Below are positions 31,983 through 40,840 of a stretch of 56,817 bases of DNA, piece after piece. Within the stretch, counting starts at the first letter, position 1; every line of letters begins with the position of its first letter. Both the position numbers and the translations under genes were made by a program. The DNA comes from Streptococcus mitis (GTDB lineage Bacteria; Bacillota; Bacilli; Lactobacillales; Streptococcaceae): assembly GCF_001074635.1 (NCBI RefSeq), contig NZ_JUQO01000065.1, forward strand, positions 1 through 56,817, in the 5' to 3' direction. The notes beneath the pieces are model-generated. The model was not told the DNA's origin. It was given only the letters and a program-made list of their open reading frames with translations, and ran no database searches.

Positions 31983-33686
31983 ATGACTGAATTAGATAAA
32001 CGTCACCGCAGTAGCATTTATGACAGTATGGTAAAATCACCAAACCGTGCCATGCTTCGTGCGACTGGTATGACAGATAAGGACTTTGAAACACCGATTG
32101 TGGGGGTTATTTCGACTTGGGCGGAAAATACACCATGTAACATCCACTTGCATGATTTTGGGAAATTGGCTAAAGAAGGTGTCAAATCTGCAGGTGCTTG
32201 GCCTGTGCAGTTTGGAACTATCACTGTAGCGGACGGGATTGCCATGGGGACGCCTGGTATGCGCTTCTCTTTGACATCTCGTGATATCATTGCAGATTCT
32301 ATCGAGGCGGCTATGGGAGGCCACAACGTGGATGCCTTCGTCGCTATCGGTGGTTGTGACAAGAACATGCCTGGTTCTATGATTGCCATTGCCAATATGG
32401 ATATCCCAGCTATTTTCGCCTATGGTGGAACCATTGCACCGGGAAATCTTGATGGTAAAGATATTGACTTGGTTTCTGTCTTTGAGGGTATCGGAAAATG
32501 GAACCACGGTGACATGACAGCTGAGGACGTGAAACGTCTTGAATGTAATGCCTGCCCTGGACCTGGTGGCTGTGGTGGTATGTATACTGCTAATACCATG
32601 GCGACTGCTATTGAAGTTCTAGGTATGAGTTTGCCAGGCTCTTCATCTCACCCAGCTGAATCAGCTGACAAGAAAGAAGACATTGAAGCAGCAGGACGTG
32701 CTGTTGTTAAGATGTTGGAGCTCGGTCTCAAACCATCAGACATCTTGACTCGTGAAGCCTTTGAAGATGCCATCACTGTAACTATGGCTCTCGGTGGTTC
32801 TACAAACGCCACTCTTCACTTGCTTGCCATTGCCCATGCTGCCAATGTTGACTTGTCACTTGAGGACTTCAATACGATCCAAGAGCGTGTGCCTCACTTG
32901 GCCGACTTGAAACCATCTGGTCAGTATGTCTTCCAAGACCTCTATGAAGTCGGTGGTGTGCCTGCGGTTATGAGATACCTCTTGGCAAATGGTTTCCTTC
33001 ATGGAGACCGCATTACATGTACTGGTAAGACTGTAGCTGAAAACTTGGCTGACTTTGCAGACCTTACACCAGGTCAAAAAGTTATCATGCCACTTGAAAA
33101 TCCAAAACGTGCAGACGGTCCGCTTATCATCTTGAACGGGAACCTTGCCCCTGATGGTGCGGTTGCTAAAGTATCAGGTGTTAAAGTGCGTCGTCACGTT
33201 GGTCCAGCTAAGGTCTTTGACTCAGAAGAAGATGCGATTCAGGCCGTTCTGACAGATGAAATCGTTGATGGCGATGTAGTCGTTGTTCGTTTCGTTGGAC
33301 CTAAAGGTGGTCCTGGTATGCCTGAGATGCTGTCACTTTCATCAATGATCGTTGGTAAAGGTCAGGGAGATAAGGTTGCCCTCTTGACGGATGGTCGTTT
33401 CTCTGGTGGTACTTATGGTCTGGTTGTTGGACATATCGCTCCTGAAGCTCAGGATGGTGGACCAATTGCTTACCTCCGTACAGGCGATATCGTTACGGTT
33501 GACCAAGATACCAAAGAAATTTCCATGGCCGTATCCGAAGAAGAACTTGAAAAACGCAAGGCAGAAACAACCTTGCCACCGCTTTACAGTCGTGGTGTCC
33601 TTGGTAAATACGCCCATATCGTATCATCTGCTTCACGCGGAGCCGTGACAGACTTCTGGAATATGGACAAGTCAGGTAAAAAATAA
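31983..33686 (+). CDS. ilvD: Dihydroxy-acid dehydratase
   Basis: A 567-residue enzyme of valine, isoleucine and (through ketoisovalerate) leucine and pantothenate synthesis. It dehydrates 2,3-dihydroxy-3-methyl acids to 2-keto acids with a [2Fe-2S] or [4Fe-4S] cluster. Cluster cysteines are visible in [15 protein letters not shown] and [20 protein letters not shown], and the C-terminal catalytic region has [20 protein letters not shown]. Full length, with a GGGAGGG ribosome site. It stands alone with its own promoter and CodY box, and ends at a terminator. Confidence 0.97.
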   Translation: MTELDKRHRSSIYDSMVKSPNRAMLRATGMTDKDFETPIVGVISTWAENTPCNIHLHDFGKLAKEGVKSAGAWPVQFGTITVADGIAMGTPGMRFSLTSRDIIADSIEAAMGGHNVDAFVAIGGCDKNMPGSMIAIANMDIPAIFAYGGTIAPGNLDGKDIDLVSVFEGIGKWNHGDMTAEDVKRLECNACPGPGGCGGMYTANTMATAIEVLGMSLPGSSSHPAESADKKEDIEAAGRAVVKMLELGLKPSDILTREAFEDAITVTMALGGSTNATLHLLAIAHAANVDLSLEDFNTIQERVPHLADLKPSGQYVFQDLYEVGGVPAVMRYLLANGFLHGDRITCTGKTVAENLADFADLTPGQKVIMPLENPKRADGPLIILNGNLAPDGAVAKVSGVKVRRHVGPAKVFDSEEDAIQAVLTDEIVDGDVVVVRFVGPKGGPGMPEMLSLSSMIVGKGQGDKVALLTDGRFSGGTYGLVVGHIAPEAQDGGPIAYLRTGDIVTVDQDTKEISMAVSEEELEKRKAETTLPPLYSRGVLGKYAHIVSSASRGAVTDFWNMDKSGKK

Positions 33687-33693
33687 ACTTAAA

Positions 33694-33721
33694 AAGCAAG
33701 TCGAGATTGGCTTGCTTCTTT
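33694..33721 (+). terminator. Terminator after ilvD
   Basis: AAGCAAGTC (33694-33702) pairs with GGCTTGCTT (33709-33717, one wobble) and is followed by CTTTT. Confidence 0.8.
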
Positions 33722-33747
33722 TCATCTCCAAAAGTGATTTGCCTGCT

Positions 33748-33945
33748 TATACTCAATCAAAATTAAAGAGCAAACTAGAAAGCTAGGCGCAGGTTGCTCA
33801 AAACACTGTTTTGAGGTCGCAGATAGAACTGACGAAGTCAGCTCAAAACACCGTTTTGAGGTTGCAGATAGAACTGACGAAGTCAGTAACATCTATACGA
33901 TAAGGCTAAGCTGACGTGGTTTAAAGAGATTTTTGAAGAGTATTA
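33748..33945 (+). repeat. BOX element (boxA-boxB-boxC)
   Basis: A complete element: boxA with TACTCAATCAAAATTAAAG and GGTTGCTCAAAACACTGTTTT, one boxB copy (GAACTGACGAAGTCAGCTC), and boxC ending GATTTTTGAAGAGTATTA. The boxC core is degenerate (ATACGATAAGGCTAAGCTGACG instead of the usual form), so this copy may be old. Its last three bases supply the stop codon of the minus-strand gene that follows. Confidence 0.93.
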
Positions 33946-34284
33946 ACGAGGTGGTAGTCCAAGAGCAATGCGGCCATAGCGACTGATTCGTGTGATTTTC
34001 CAAGCAGGTGACCAGGTAACTTCAACCTTGACATCTTCGATACCCTCGATTTGTTTCAGACCTGCAACGATTTCGATAGGCAAGCTTTCGGCGCAATCAC
34101 AGGCAGTATCGGTGAAGGTCATGACAATCTTGCAGAGCCCAGTTTCATCCAGATTGATTTCATAAATCAGCCCTAGATTGTAAACATCCAATTCCACATC
34201 TGTATCAAAAACCTTCTCTAGTTTTTCGATAATTTGGTCTTGCAAGGCCAAAGCGCGGTCATTGATTTTGATATCCTCCCTCAT
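33943..34284 (-). CDS. MIP18/DUF59 family metal-sulfur cluster assembly factor
   Basis: A 113-residue protein of the MIP18/SufT-like (DUF59, PaaD) family that helps load Fe-S clusters onto target proteins. The core shows VFDTDVELDVYNLGLIYEIN and MTFTDTACDCAESLP with the reactive cysteine; the C-terminal IEGIEDVKVEVTWSPAW is typical. The stop codon TAA is formed by the terminal bases of the neighbouring BOX element, so the original end of the gene may have been replaced. It lies near ilvD, itself an Fe-S enzyme, but on the other strand. Confidence 0.9.
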   Translation of the reverse strand: MREDIKINDRALALQDQIIEKLEKVFDTDVELDVYNLGLIYEINLDETGLCKIVMTFTDTACDCAESLPIEIVAGLKQIEGIEDVKVEVTWSPAWKITRISRYGRIALGLPPR

Positions 34285-34353
34285 TACAGTCCCTCCACGT
34301 GATAAATATCCTCTATTTTCTCATAATTCTGACAATTTGGCAAGTTTTTGATG

Positions 34354-34376
34354 AATTTTCTGAAAAATATGATAAA
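34354..34376 (+). promoter_or_regulatory. CodY-like box and -10 upstream of the Rgg gene
   Basis: AATTTTCTGAAAAAT at 34354-34368 matches the CodY consensus at 14 of 15 positions and abuts an extended -10-like TATGATAAAAT. Position over the promoter suggests direct repression. Confidence 0.5.
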
Positions 34377-34407
34377 ATGAAGAAAATACGGAATCAAGGG
34401 GAAGTCT

Positions 34408-35259
34408 ATGGAGCAGATTGGAAAAGTCTTTAGACAATTACGAGAATCAAGAAATATCTCGCTGAGACAAGCAACTGGGGGACAATTTTCTCCGTCTATG
34501 TTATCTCGCTTTGAAACAGGTCAGAGTGAGCTTTCGGTGGAAAAGTTTCTATTTGCACTAGAAAATATATCTACCAGTATGGAGGAAATCCTCTTTCTGG
34601 CGAGAGGTTTTCAGTATGATACAGATTCTGAGTTGAGAAAAGAAATCATAGATGTCTTGGATCCAAAGAATATAGCTCCGCTTGAGGACTTGTATCGCAA
34701 GGAGTATCAAAAGCATGCCCATTCTCAAAAGAAACAGAAACATATTCTAAATGCCATTCTTATCAAGTCTTATATGAAGAGCATGGATGATACGGTAGAG
34801 TTAACGGCAGAGGAGGGGAAAGTCCTTCATGATTATTTGTTTTCTACCGAGATCTGGGGAATCTATGAACTCAATTTATTTTCAGTCAGTTCTCCATTTT
34901 TATCTGTTTCTCTTTTCACTAGATATGTACGAGAGATGGTACGTAAATCTGATTTTCTAATGGAAATGTCTGGTAATCGAAACCTGTTTCACACTATACT
35001 ATTGAATGGTTTTTTAGCCAGCATTGAGTGTGAAGAATTTACCAATGCCTCTTATTTTAAACGTGTTATCGAAGAGCATTTCTACAATGAAAATGAAACC
35101 TATTTCCGAATTGTCTATTTGTGGGTGGAAGGTCTCCTTGATAGCAAGCAAGGCAGAGTCAAGGAAGGTCAGAAAAAGATGGAAGATGCTGTCCGTATTT
35201 TTGAGATGCTCGGCTGTAATAAATCTGCCGAATACTATAGAAAAACCTCCGATTGTTGA
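34408..35259 (+). CDS. Rgg/GadR/MutR family transcriptional regulator
   Basis: A 283-residue regulator with an N-terminal XRE-type helix-turn-helix (about residues 4-60: IGKVFRQLRESRNISLRQAT, then SPSMLSRFETGQSELS) and a long helical TPR-like C-terminal domain, the plan of Rgg proteins. Rgg regulators often respond to short hydrophobic peptides, but no such peptide gene was found on either side. The gene is followed by its own terminator and then by an MFS transporter that may be its target. It has a normal length and a GGGGAAG site. Confidence 0.9.
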   Translation: MEQIGKVFRQLRESRNISLRQATGGQFSPSMLSRFETGQSELSVEKFLFALENISTSMEEILFLARGFQYDTDSELRKEIIDVLDPKNIAPLEDLYRKEYQKHAHSQKKQKHILNAILIKSYMKSMDDTVELTAEEGKVLHDYLFSTEIWGIYELNLFSVSSPFLSVSLFTRYVREMVRKSDFLMEMSGNRNLFHTILLNGFLASIECEEFTNASYFKRVIEEHFYNENETYFRIVYLWVEGLLDSKQGRVKEGQKKMEDAVRIFEMLGCNKSAEYYRKTSDC

Positions 35260-35296
35260 ATATCTGCAAACTAAGAAAACTATTTGAAATTTTAAG

Positions 35297-35350
35297 CGAT
35301 AGAACTGTTGGGCTCTCTCGTGTCACTGGAGAAATTCTATCGTTTCTTTT
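35297..35350 (+). terminator. Terminator after the Rgg gene
   Basis: CGATAGAA (35297-35304) pairs perfectly with TTCTATCG (35335-35342), followed by TTTCTTTTT. The loop is 30 bases long. Confidence 0.75.
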
Positions 35351-35459
35351 TGCTCATTTCATTTGTTGCATATATTCAAAAGTTTTTCCTCTAAAATTTC
35401 TAAGTGCTATACTATAGTCATACTTCACATAAAACTTCGAACAAGAAGGGAGATTATCT

Positions 35460-36707
35460 ATGAAACTATTGTTTAGAAATCAAGCTTATCGTCTCTTGAC
35501 TTTGTCACGCTTCTTCAATGCTTTTGGTGCTTCAATTTTCAACCTGGTCTTTATCGTCTATGCATCGACCTTGCAACAAGCCTCTTTTGCGGTTGCTATG
35601 GCGAATATTGTCATGATTCTTCCGACTCTCTTTACAGTTTTTGTAGGGATTCGGGCAGATTATACGAGGGACAAGGTCAAATGGATGGTCTATAGCGGTT
35701 TGTTTCAGGCGGTTTTATTTTTTCTAGCAGCCCTAGTTGTCCAGCAAGCTAGTCTCTTTGCCTTTTCTAGCTTGTGTTTAATCAATGTCATTAGTGATGT
35801 TATTAGTGATTTTGCTGGTGGTTTGCGCATGCCTCTTATTAAGGAAAAAGTAGCTGAAGATGATTTGATGGAAGCTTATTCTTTTTCCCAATTCATCACC
35901 TATATTTCAGCTATTGGTGGTCAAGCTTTTGGAGTCTGGCTCTTAGGTCTATCGGTCAACAATTTTTCCCTCGTTGCGGGAATCAATGCCTGCTTTTTCC
36001 TCGTATCAGCCTCTATTCTCTTTTTAGGAAAAAGCAAATTGAGCCTGTCAATGTCATCTGCTGATGGTGAATCACTAAAAAATGAGAAGCTTCCTATCAA
36101 AGACCAGTTCCTAACAATTTACCGAAATTTACGTCTCGTTTTTCTTAAAGGTGGACAGAAAAACTTTGGTTTTATGCTCTTTGCTGTCTTGCTTATCAAT
36201 GCCTTGGGTGGCGCTTTAGGAAGCATCTATAACATCTTCTTTTTGAGCCATTCTCTCTTGAATTTTTCTTACACAGAGGCACTATTTATCGAGCAAGTCT
36301 GTGTTTTATTAGCAATTATCATCAGTAGCCTTACGGGAAATGATTATTTTGGGAAGCAGTCCTTGCCTAGATTGATGATGTGGGTGACATTAGGAGTCAG
36401 TCTAGTTGGTCTGGCTAACTTATTCAATCAAGTCGTGCTTGGTTTGCTATTTCTCTTTTTAACTCTCTATGTGTCTGGTAAAGTTCCACCAAAGATTAAT
36501 GCCATGCTCCTGAAAAATCTAGCTCCAGAGGTTCTAGCTCGTACCAGTAATTTTTTGGGTTTATTGTTCACCTTATCAGTACCTCTTGGTACAGCCTGTT
36601 TTTCACTTGTAGCTGTATGGAATATACAGTTGACTTGGATTTTATTTGTTGTCCTTTCTTTGCTGGCTATTCTTTTGACAGGTCTTAATCTCAAAAATGA
36701 TATCTAA
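35460..36707 (+). CDS. MFS transporter
   Basis: A 415-residue membrane protein with about 12 hydrophobic segments and a middle cytoplasmic loop (GKSKLSLSMSSADGESLKNE). It opens with LLFRNQAYRLLTLSRFFNAF and has VGIRADYTRDKVKWMVYSGL in the loop between helices 2 and 3, which marks drug- or macrolide-efflux-type MFS members. The substrate is unknown. It follows the Rgg gene after a terminator and has its own start region with AAGGGAG. Its TAA stop is the first three bases of the adjoining inverted BOX element. Confidence 0.9.
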   Translation: MKLLFRNQAYRLLTLSRFFNAFGASIFNLVFIVYASTLQQASFAVAMANIVMILPTLFTVFVGIRADYTRDKVKWMVYSGLFQAVLFFLAALVVQQASLFAFSSLCLINVISDVISDFAGGLRMPLIKEKVAEDDLMEAYSFSQFITYISAIGGQAFGVWLLGLSVNNFSLVAGINACFFLVSASILFLGKSKLSLSMSSADGESLKNEKLPIKDQFLTIYRNLRLVFLKGGQKNFGFMLFAVLLINALGGALGSIYNIFFLSHSLLNFSYTEALFIEQVCVLLAIIISSLTGNDYFGKQSLPRLMMWVTLGVSLVGLANLFNQVVLGLLFLFLTLYVSGKVPPKINAMLLKNLAPEVLARTSNFLGLLFTLSVPLGTACFSLVAVWNIQLTWILFVVLSLLAILLTGLNLKNDI

Positions 36708-36858
36708 TACTCTTCGAAAATCTCTTCAAACCACGTCAACGTCGCCTTACCGTAGATATGGTTACTGACTTCGTCAGTTCTATCCACAACCTCAAAACAT
36801 TGTTTTGAGCAACCTGCGGCTAACTTCCTAGTTTGCTTTTTGATTTTCATTGAGTATA
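36705..36858 (-). repeat. BOX element (boxA-boxC, no boxB), inverted
   Basis: Read on the minus strand it starts TATACTCAATGAAAATCAAA (36858 downward), passes GGTTGCTCAAAACAATGTTTT and GAACTGACGAAGTCAGTAAC, and ends TTTCGAAGAGTATTA at 36705. No boxB copy lies between boxA and boxC. It separates the MFS gene from hisS. Confidence 0.93.
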
Positions 36859-36935
36859 AATCCTAATTTTTTCTTACTGTTTTAATCCCTTTATTTATGG
36901 TAAAATAAGACTATTAAGTTTAAAGAGGATTCCCT

Positions 36936-38216
36936 ATGAAATTACAAAAACCAAAAGGAACGCAGGATATTTTACCTGCTGAGTCTGCCAAATGGCAGTA
37001 CGTTGAGGGCTTTGCCCGTGAAATTTTCAAGCGCTATAACTATGCAGAAGTGCGCACGCCTATTTTTGAGCATTACGAGGTTATCAGCCGCTCTGTCGGA
37101 GATACAACGGATATCGTAACCAAGGAAATGTACGATTTCTATGACAAGGGTGACCGTCATATTACCCTCCGTCCAGAAGGAACTGCGCCCGTTGTCCGTT
37201 CCTATGTGGAAAATAAACTCTTCGCCCCAGAAGTGCAAAAGCCGAGCAAGTTCTACTACATGGGCCCTATGTTCCGTTATGAGCGTCCACAGGCAGGGCG
37301 TTTGCGCCAGTTCCACCAGATTGGTGTTGAGTGTTTTGGCTCTAGCAATCCAGCTACCGATGTGGAAACCATCGCGATGGCAGCCCATTTCTTGAAAGAA
37401 ATCGGCATCCAAGATGTCAAATTGCACCTCAACACTCTTGGAAATCCTGAGAGCCGTGCGGCCTACCGTCAAGCCTTAATTGACTATTTGACACCGCTCA
37501 AGGAGACCTTGTCTAAGGATAGCCAACGTCGTTTGGAGGAAAATCCTCTCCGTGTCTTGGACTCTAAGGAAAAAGAAGACAAGGTAGCAGTAGAGAATGC
37601 ACCGTCTATCTTGGACTTCCTTGATGAAGAAAGTCAAGCTCATTTTGATGCTGTGCGTCAGATGTTGGAAAATCTTGGAGTAGACTATATTATCGATACC
37701 AATATGGTGCGTGGTCTGGACTACTACAATCACACTATTTTCGAGTTTATCACTGAGATTGAGGGCAATGACCTGACAGTCTGTGCGGGTGGCCGTTACG
37801 ATGGTTTGGTTTCTTATTTTGGAGGCCCTGAAACTGCTGGATTTGGTTTTGGACTTGGTGTAGAGCGCCTACTTCTCATCCTTGAAAAGCAAGGTGTGGC
37901 CCTCCCTATCGAAAACGCCCTAGATGTCTATATCGCAGTTTTGGGCGAAGGAGCAAATGTCAAGGCTTTGGAATTGGTACAGGCTCTTCGCCAACAAGGT
38001 TTCAAAGCAGAGCGTGATTACCTCAACCGTAAACTCAAAGCTCAGTTCAAGTCAGCCGATGTCTTTGCGGCTAAGACTCTCATCACTCTAGGAGAGAGTG
38101 AAGTCGAAAGCGGACAAGTGACAGTCAAGAATAATCAAACCCGAGAAGAAGTTCAAGTGTCACTTGATGCTATCAATCAAAATTTCTCAGAAATCTTTGA
38201 AAAATTAGGCTTTTAA
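36936..38216 (+). CDS. hisS: Histidine--tRNA ligase
   Basis: A 426-residue class II aminoacyl-tRNA synthetase. It has the start [10 protein letters not shown], motif 1 around [11 protein letters not shown], motif 2 [20 protein letters not shown], the histidine-specific segments [14 protein letters not shown] and AGGRYDGL, motif 3 [15 protein letters not shown], and the C-terminal anticodon-binding domain ([20 protein letters not shown]). It charges tRNA-His in the cytoplasm. An extended -10 TGG-TAAAAT at 36898-36906 gives a short leader. No T-box was found. Confidence 0.98.
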   Translation: MKLQKPKGTQDILPAESAKWQYVEGFAREIFKRYNYAEVRTPIFEHYEVISRSVGDTTDIVTKEMYDFYDKGDRHITLRPEGTAPVVRSYVENKLFAPEVQKPSKFYYMGPMFRYERPQAGRLRQFHQIGVECFGSSNPATDVETIAMAAHFLKEIGIQDVKLHLNTLGNPESRAAYRQALIDYLTPLKETLSKDSQRRLEENPLRVLDSKEKEDKVAVENAPSILDFLDEESQAHFDAVRQMLENLGVDYIIDTNMVRGLDYYNHTIFEFITEIEGNDLTVCAGGRYDGLVSYFGGPETAGFGFGLGVERLLLILEKQGVALPIENALDVYIAVLGEGANVKALELVQALRQQGFKAERDYLNRKLKAQFKSADVFAAKTLITLGESEVESGQVTVKNNQTREEVQVSLDAINQNFSEIFEKLGF

Positions 38217-38229
38217 TAGTAGAAAAACT

Positions 38230-38260
38230 GGTCAGGATCTTATTCCTGACCTTTTTCTTT
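38230..38260 (+). terminator. Terminator after hisS
   Basis: GGTCAGGA (38230-38237) pairs perfectly with TCCTGACC (38244-38251), followed by TTTTTCTTTT. Confidence 0.92.
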
Positions 38261-38284
38261 TACAAAATGACAAAAATAATAAAC

Positions 38285-38329
38285 TTTTTGACAAATATGA
38301 TTGTCAAAAAGAAAAAGATGTGTTACAAT
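38285..38329 (+). promoter_or_regulatory. Promoter with palindromic operator for the XRE-ABC module
   Basis: TTTTTGACA (38285-38293) and TGTCAAAAA (38302-38310) form a 9-bp perfect inverted repeat. Its right arm overlaps the -35 box TTGTCA (38301-38306), 17 bases from the extended -10 TGT-TACAAT (38321-38329). A repressor bound there would block polymerase; the XRE protein encoded second in the operon is the likely one. Confidence 0.75.
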
Positions 38330-38365
38330 GTAAGCAAGTTAAGAAATAGAAAGCAGAAAGGAGCT

Positions 38366-38680
38366 ATGATGTGGGTAGTATTTATACTATTTATGATTTT
38401 CTTTTATTCTAATAATTCTAAAAAAATCAAGAAACTAGAGAATAAAATCAAAAAGCTTGAGCGAAAAGAGAAAGGAAATATAGAAATGTCAAGATTATTG
38501 CAAGAATTAATTGGGAAAAATCCAACAATCGTTGGACAAGTGTTTGGAACATCTTTATGGGAAGTTGTGGATGTTGACGAGGAATGGGTCAAACTACGTA
38601 GTGTTGATAAAGAGGGAAAAGAAAAATTCAAGTTGCAACGTATTGAGGATATCCAAGCCGTTGAATTTGACGGAGAGTAG
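38366..38680 (+). CDS. Small membrane-anchored hypothetical protein (104 aa)
   Basis: The product has one N-terminal membrane span (MMWVVFILFMIFFYSNN), a lysine-rich coiled coil (KKIKKLENKIKKLERKEKG) and a small C-terminal domain of short strands (VGQVFGTSLWEVVDVDEEWV and KFKLQRIEDIQAVEF). It is the first gene of a module with an XRE regulator and an ABC system. I start at 38366, with an AAAGGAG site. It may sense or buffer envelope state, but no family is firmly recognised. Confidence 0.8.
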   Translation: MMWVVFILFMIFFYSNNSKKIKKLENKIKKLERKEKGNIEMSRLLQELIGKNPTIVGQVFGTSLWEVVDVDEEWVKLRSVDKEGKEKFKLQRIEDIQAVEFDGE

Positions 38681-38689
38681 GTGTGTAAC

Positions 38690-38896
38690 ATGCAACTAAA
38701 AAACCGTCTAAAAGAGCTTCGGGCTCGCGATGGTCTCAATCAAACCGACCTGGCCAAGCTGGCAGGGGTTTCCAGACAGACCGTTAGCCTACTAGAACGG
38801 GATGAGTACACCCCATCCATTATCATTGCCCTGAAAATATCTCAAATTTTCAACGAAACAGTCGAATCGGTATTTCGTTTGGAGGAGGACGAGTGA
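38690..38896 (+). CDS. XRE-family helix-turn-helix regulator (YgzD/Cro-like)
   Basis: A 68-residue single-domain DNA-binding protein: LKNRLKELRARDGLNQTDLA, then KLAGVSRQTVSLLERDEYTP and SIIIALKISQIF. This small Cro/CI-like form is typically encoded next to DUF3169 and ABC genes in Firmicutes and represses its own operon. The ATG at 38690 is chosen; GTG at 38681 is a possible alternative. It overlaps the next start by one base (TGATG). Confidence 0.92.
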   Translation: MQLKNRLKELRARDGLNQTDLAKLAGVSRQTVSLLERDEYTPSIIIALKISQIFNETVESVFRLEEDE

Positions 38897-39084
38897 TGAA
38901 TAAGTTTAAAGTGATTTATTACATGAGTGTTCTTGCCCTCATTGTGAATGCTTTTGCTATGATTGGAACATTACTAGGTTGGTTCTATTTTGTTGAAAGT
39001 AAGTATTTGTTTTGGCTTAATTTATCCCTCGTGTCCATTTTCAATCGGTTGAAGAAAAAGGAGAAAAATGATGAACAAGTATAA
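38896..39084 (+). CDS. Small two-span membrane protein (62 aa), paralogue 1
   Basis: The product (MNKFKVIYYMSVLALIVNAF, GTLLGWFYFVESKYLFWLNL and a Lys-rich tail) has two hydrophobic segments. It is clearly related to the next gene: both start MNK(F/Y)KVIYY, share a (G)xxLGWFxxxxS turn, and end in a charged tail. The start overlaps the regulator stop. Function is unknown; tandem small membrane proteins beside ABC genes can be immunity or accessory peptides. Confidence 0.8.
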   Translation: MNKFKVIYYMSVLALIVNAFAMIGTLLGWFYFVESKYLFWLNLSLVSIFNRLKKKEKNDEQV

Positions 39085-39268
39085 AGTGATCTATTATGTA
39101 GTTGCCATAGCTCTATTAGTCAGCCTGTGTCTACTAATTGGAGCAAATCTAGGATGGTTTGATCTCTATTACAGTGACCAATTTATTTGGGCCTACTTTG
39201 CCCTCATCCCAGTCGTTGACTGGATTGAAAAGAAATCCAAAAATCTAGCAAGTGAAAAAGGAGAATGA
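39071..39268 (+). CDS. Small two-span membrane protein (65 aa), paralogue 2
   Basis: A second copy of the small membrane protein: MNKYKVIYYVVAIALLVSLC, then ANLGWFDLYYSDQFIWAYF and a charged tail. It overlaps paralogue 1 by 14 bases and has an AAAGGAG site. An ATG at 39068 is the alternative start. The pair arose by tandem duplication and has since diverged, keeping size and membrane plan. Confidence 0.82.
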   Translation: MNKYKVIYYVVAIALLVSLCLLIGANLGWFDLYYSDQFIWAYFALIPVVDWIEKKSKNLASEKGE

Positions 39269-39270
39269 AT

Positions 39271-40005
39271 ATGAAAAAGAAACATGGCTTGTTATTTTTA
39301 ATTCCTTTTGTCTTGGGAGTTTTCTTGTACATGTTTGTAGATATGTTTAAGGCTGGTGCCGAATTTCACGGAATTGTTTTAGATGTAAAAATCTTGATAC
39401 CATGGATATCAGCTATTTGTTTACTGTTAGGTTTCATTAGCATTCTTTTGACTTTCAATTTCTTAAAGAAAAGCAGAAAATTTCACTCCTTGTATCAAGA
39501 GGAAATGGATGATGATTTGAATGAAACCTATTATGTGCAAATGTATCGGAATCTCGAGTTTGGAACTATTGCTTTTAATAGTGCAAGCGTAGCGATTTTA
39601 TTGGCTCTCTTCATTTCAGGAAGTGAAGTAATTGTACTCGATATAAGCCATATAACCTTATCCCTTTCCTTTTTGGGATTAGTGTTGGTTTTCAATGCTC
39701 AAAATTATCTTTTTAAGACTATTGCGATTGTTCGTCAGATTGGTTTGGTGTTTTTCTCTACACCAAAGGATATCTTGGAGCATTTCGATTCTTACGATGA
39801 AGGGGAGCGCAAGGCTAATTTGGAACAGAGTTTTCGGATTTTATTCCAATTAAATAACTATGTCTTGCCAGGTCTCTACTTTCTGATTGCTCTCTTTTCT
39901 TTACTGACAGGAGAGATTCAGTTACTAGCCTTCTTGCTTGTAGGAGCCATCCATATTTATATTAATGTGATGCAGTTACCTATGGTGAAACGTTATTTCA
40001 AATAA
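39271..40005 (+). CDS. DUF3169 family membrane protein
   Basis: A 244-residue protein with about six hydrophobic segments and a middle soluble loop (YQEEMDDDLNETYYVQMYRN). It fits the DUF3169 family, which occurs next to XRE regulators and ABC exporters in streptococci. I start at ATG 39271, placed 7-8 bases from AAGGAG; the ATG at 39265 is too close. The role is unknown; it may be a membrane partner or a resistance protein. Confidence 0.75.
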   Translation: MKKKHGLLFLIPFVLGVFLYMFVDMFKAGAEFHGIVLDVKILIPWISAICLLLGFISILLTFNFLKKSRKFHSLYQEEMDDDLNETYYVQMYRNLEFGTIAFNSASVAILLALFISGSEVIVLDISHITLSLSFLGLVLVFNAQNYLFKTIAIVRQIGLVFFSTPKDILEHFDSYDEGERKANLEQSFRILFQLNNYVLPGLYFLIALFSLLTGEIQLLAFLLVGAIHIYINVMQLPMVKRYFK

Positions 40006-40015
40006 AGGAGTTTCT

Positions 40016-40840
40016 ATGATTCGTGTTGAAAATGTAAGCAAAAGTTTTGGGAGCAAAAAAGCTCTTCATCAGATTTCTTTTGAGATTAAGGAGGGTGAAA
40101 TCTTTGGTTTTCTTGGCCCTTCTGGCTCAGGTAAAACAACCATGATCAATGTCTTAACAGGTCAGTTGGCTGCAGATCAAGGTAAAACAGTTTTGTTAGG
40201 CAAGAATTCTCAAGATTTAACCTCAAATGATTTGGAACAAATTGGTATTGTTAGTGATGGCAGTGGTTTTTATGAAAAGATGAGTCTTTATAAAAATCTT
40301 CTCATCTATGCTAAGTTATATGGTCTCAAGTCAGATAGAGTAAATCAGGTGCTCCAACAGGTTGGATTGGCAGATGCTAAAGATATTATCGCAGAAAAAT
40401 TATCTACAGGAATGAAACAACGAATGTTCTTGGCTCGTGCCCTTCTTAATGCTCCTAAGATTCTCTTTCTAGATGAGCCAACCAGTGGATTAGACCCTAC
40501 AACATCTAAGATGATTCATACCCTACTTCAAGAATTAAAGCAGGCGGGGACAACTATCTTTCTGACCACGCATGATATGAATGAGGCAACTCTGCTTTGT
40601 GATCGCTTATCTCTTTTAAATAAGGGTAATTTAATAGAGTATGGAAGTCCGCAAGATATTATCCAGAAGTACCATGTGGATAAGAAAGTACGTGTGGTTT
40701 ATAATGATGGACGAGAACAGATAGTTCCATTTGAAGAATTACCACATTTAGACACGACAGATTTGATGGTGGTTCACTCTTGTGAGCCGACACTAGAAGA
40801 AATCTTTATCAGATTGACAGGAGAAAAGTTAGATGTTTAG
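40016..40840 (+). CDS. ABC transporter ATP-binding protein
   Basis: A 274-residue ATPase with Walker A GPSGSGKTT, signature LSTGMKQRMFLARAL (the usual SGG is STG), Walker B ILFLDEPTSGLDP and the switch His in TTHDMNEA. The C-terminal 60 residues (VDKKVRVVYNDGREQIVPFE) form an extra regulatory domain seen in BcrA-type exporters. It pairs with the permease that overlaps its end by 8 bases. BcrA-like transporters often export or give tolerance to peptides; the substrate is not known. Confidence 0.93.
   Translation: MIRVENVSKSFGSKKALHQISFEIKEGEIFGFLGPSGSGKTTMINVLTGQLAADQGKTVLLGKNSQDLTSNDLEQIGIVSDGSGFYEKMSLYKNLLIYAKLYGLKSDRVNQVLQQVGLADAKDIIAEKLSTGMKQRMFLARALLNAPKILFLDEPTSGLDPTTSKMIHTLLQELKQAGTTIFLTTHDMNEATLLCDRLSLLNKGNLIEYGSPQDIIQKYHVDKKVRVVYNDGREQIVPFEELPHLDTTDLMVVHSCEPTLEEIFIRLTGEKLDV

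Noticed and set aside
35260..35459. Short hydrophobic peptide (SHP) gene for the Rgg regulator
   Set aside because: No ORF with an SHP-like pattern was found on either strand here or in 34285-34407.
36858..36935. T-box or riboswitch before hisS (also considered for aspS and ilvD)
   Set aside because: The leaders are short and have no T-box sequence or specifier stem; simple extended -10 promoters explain them.
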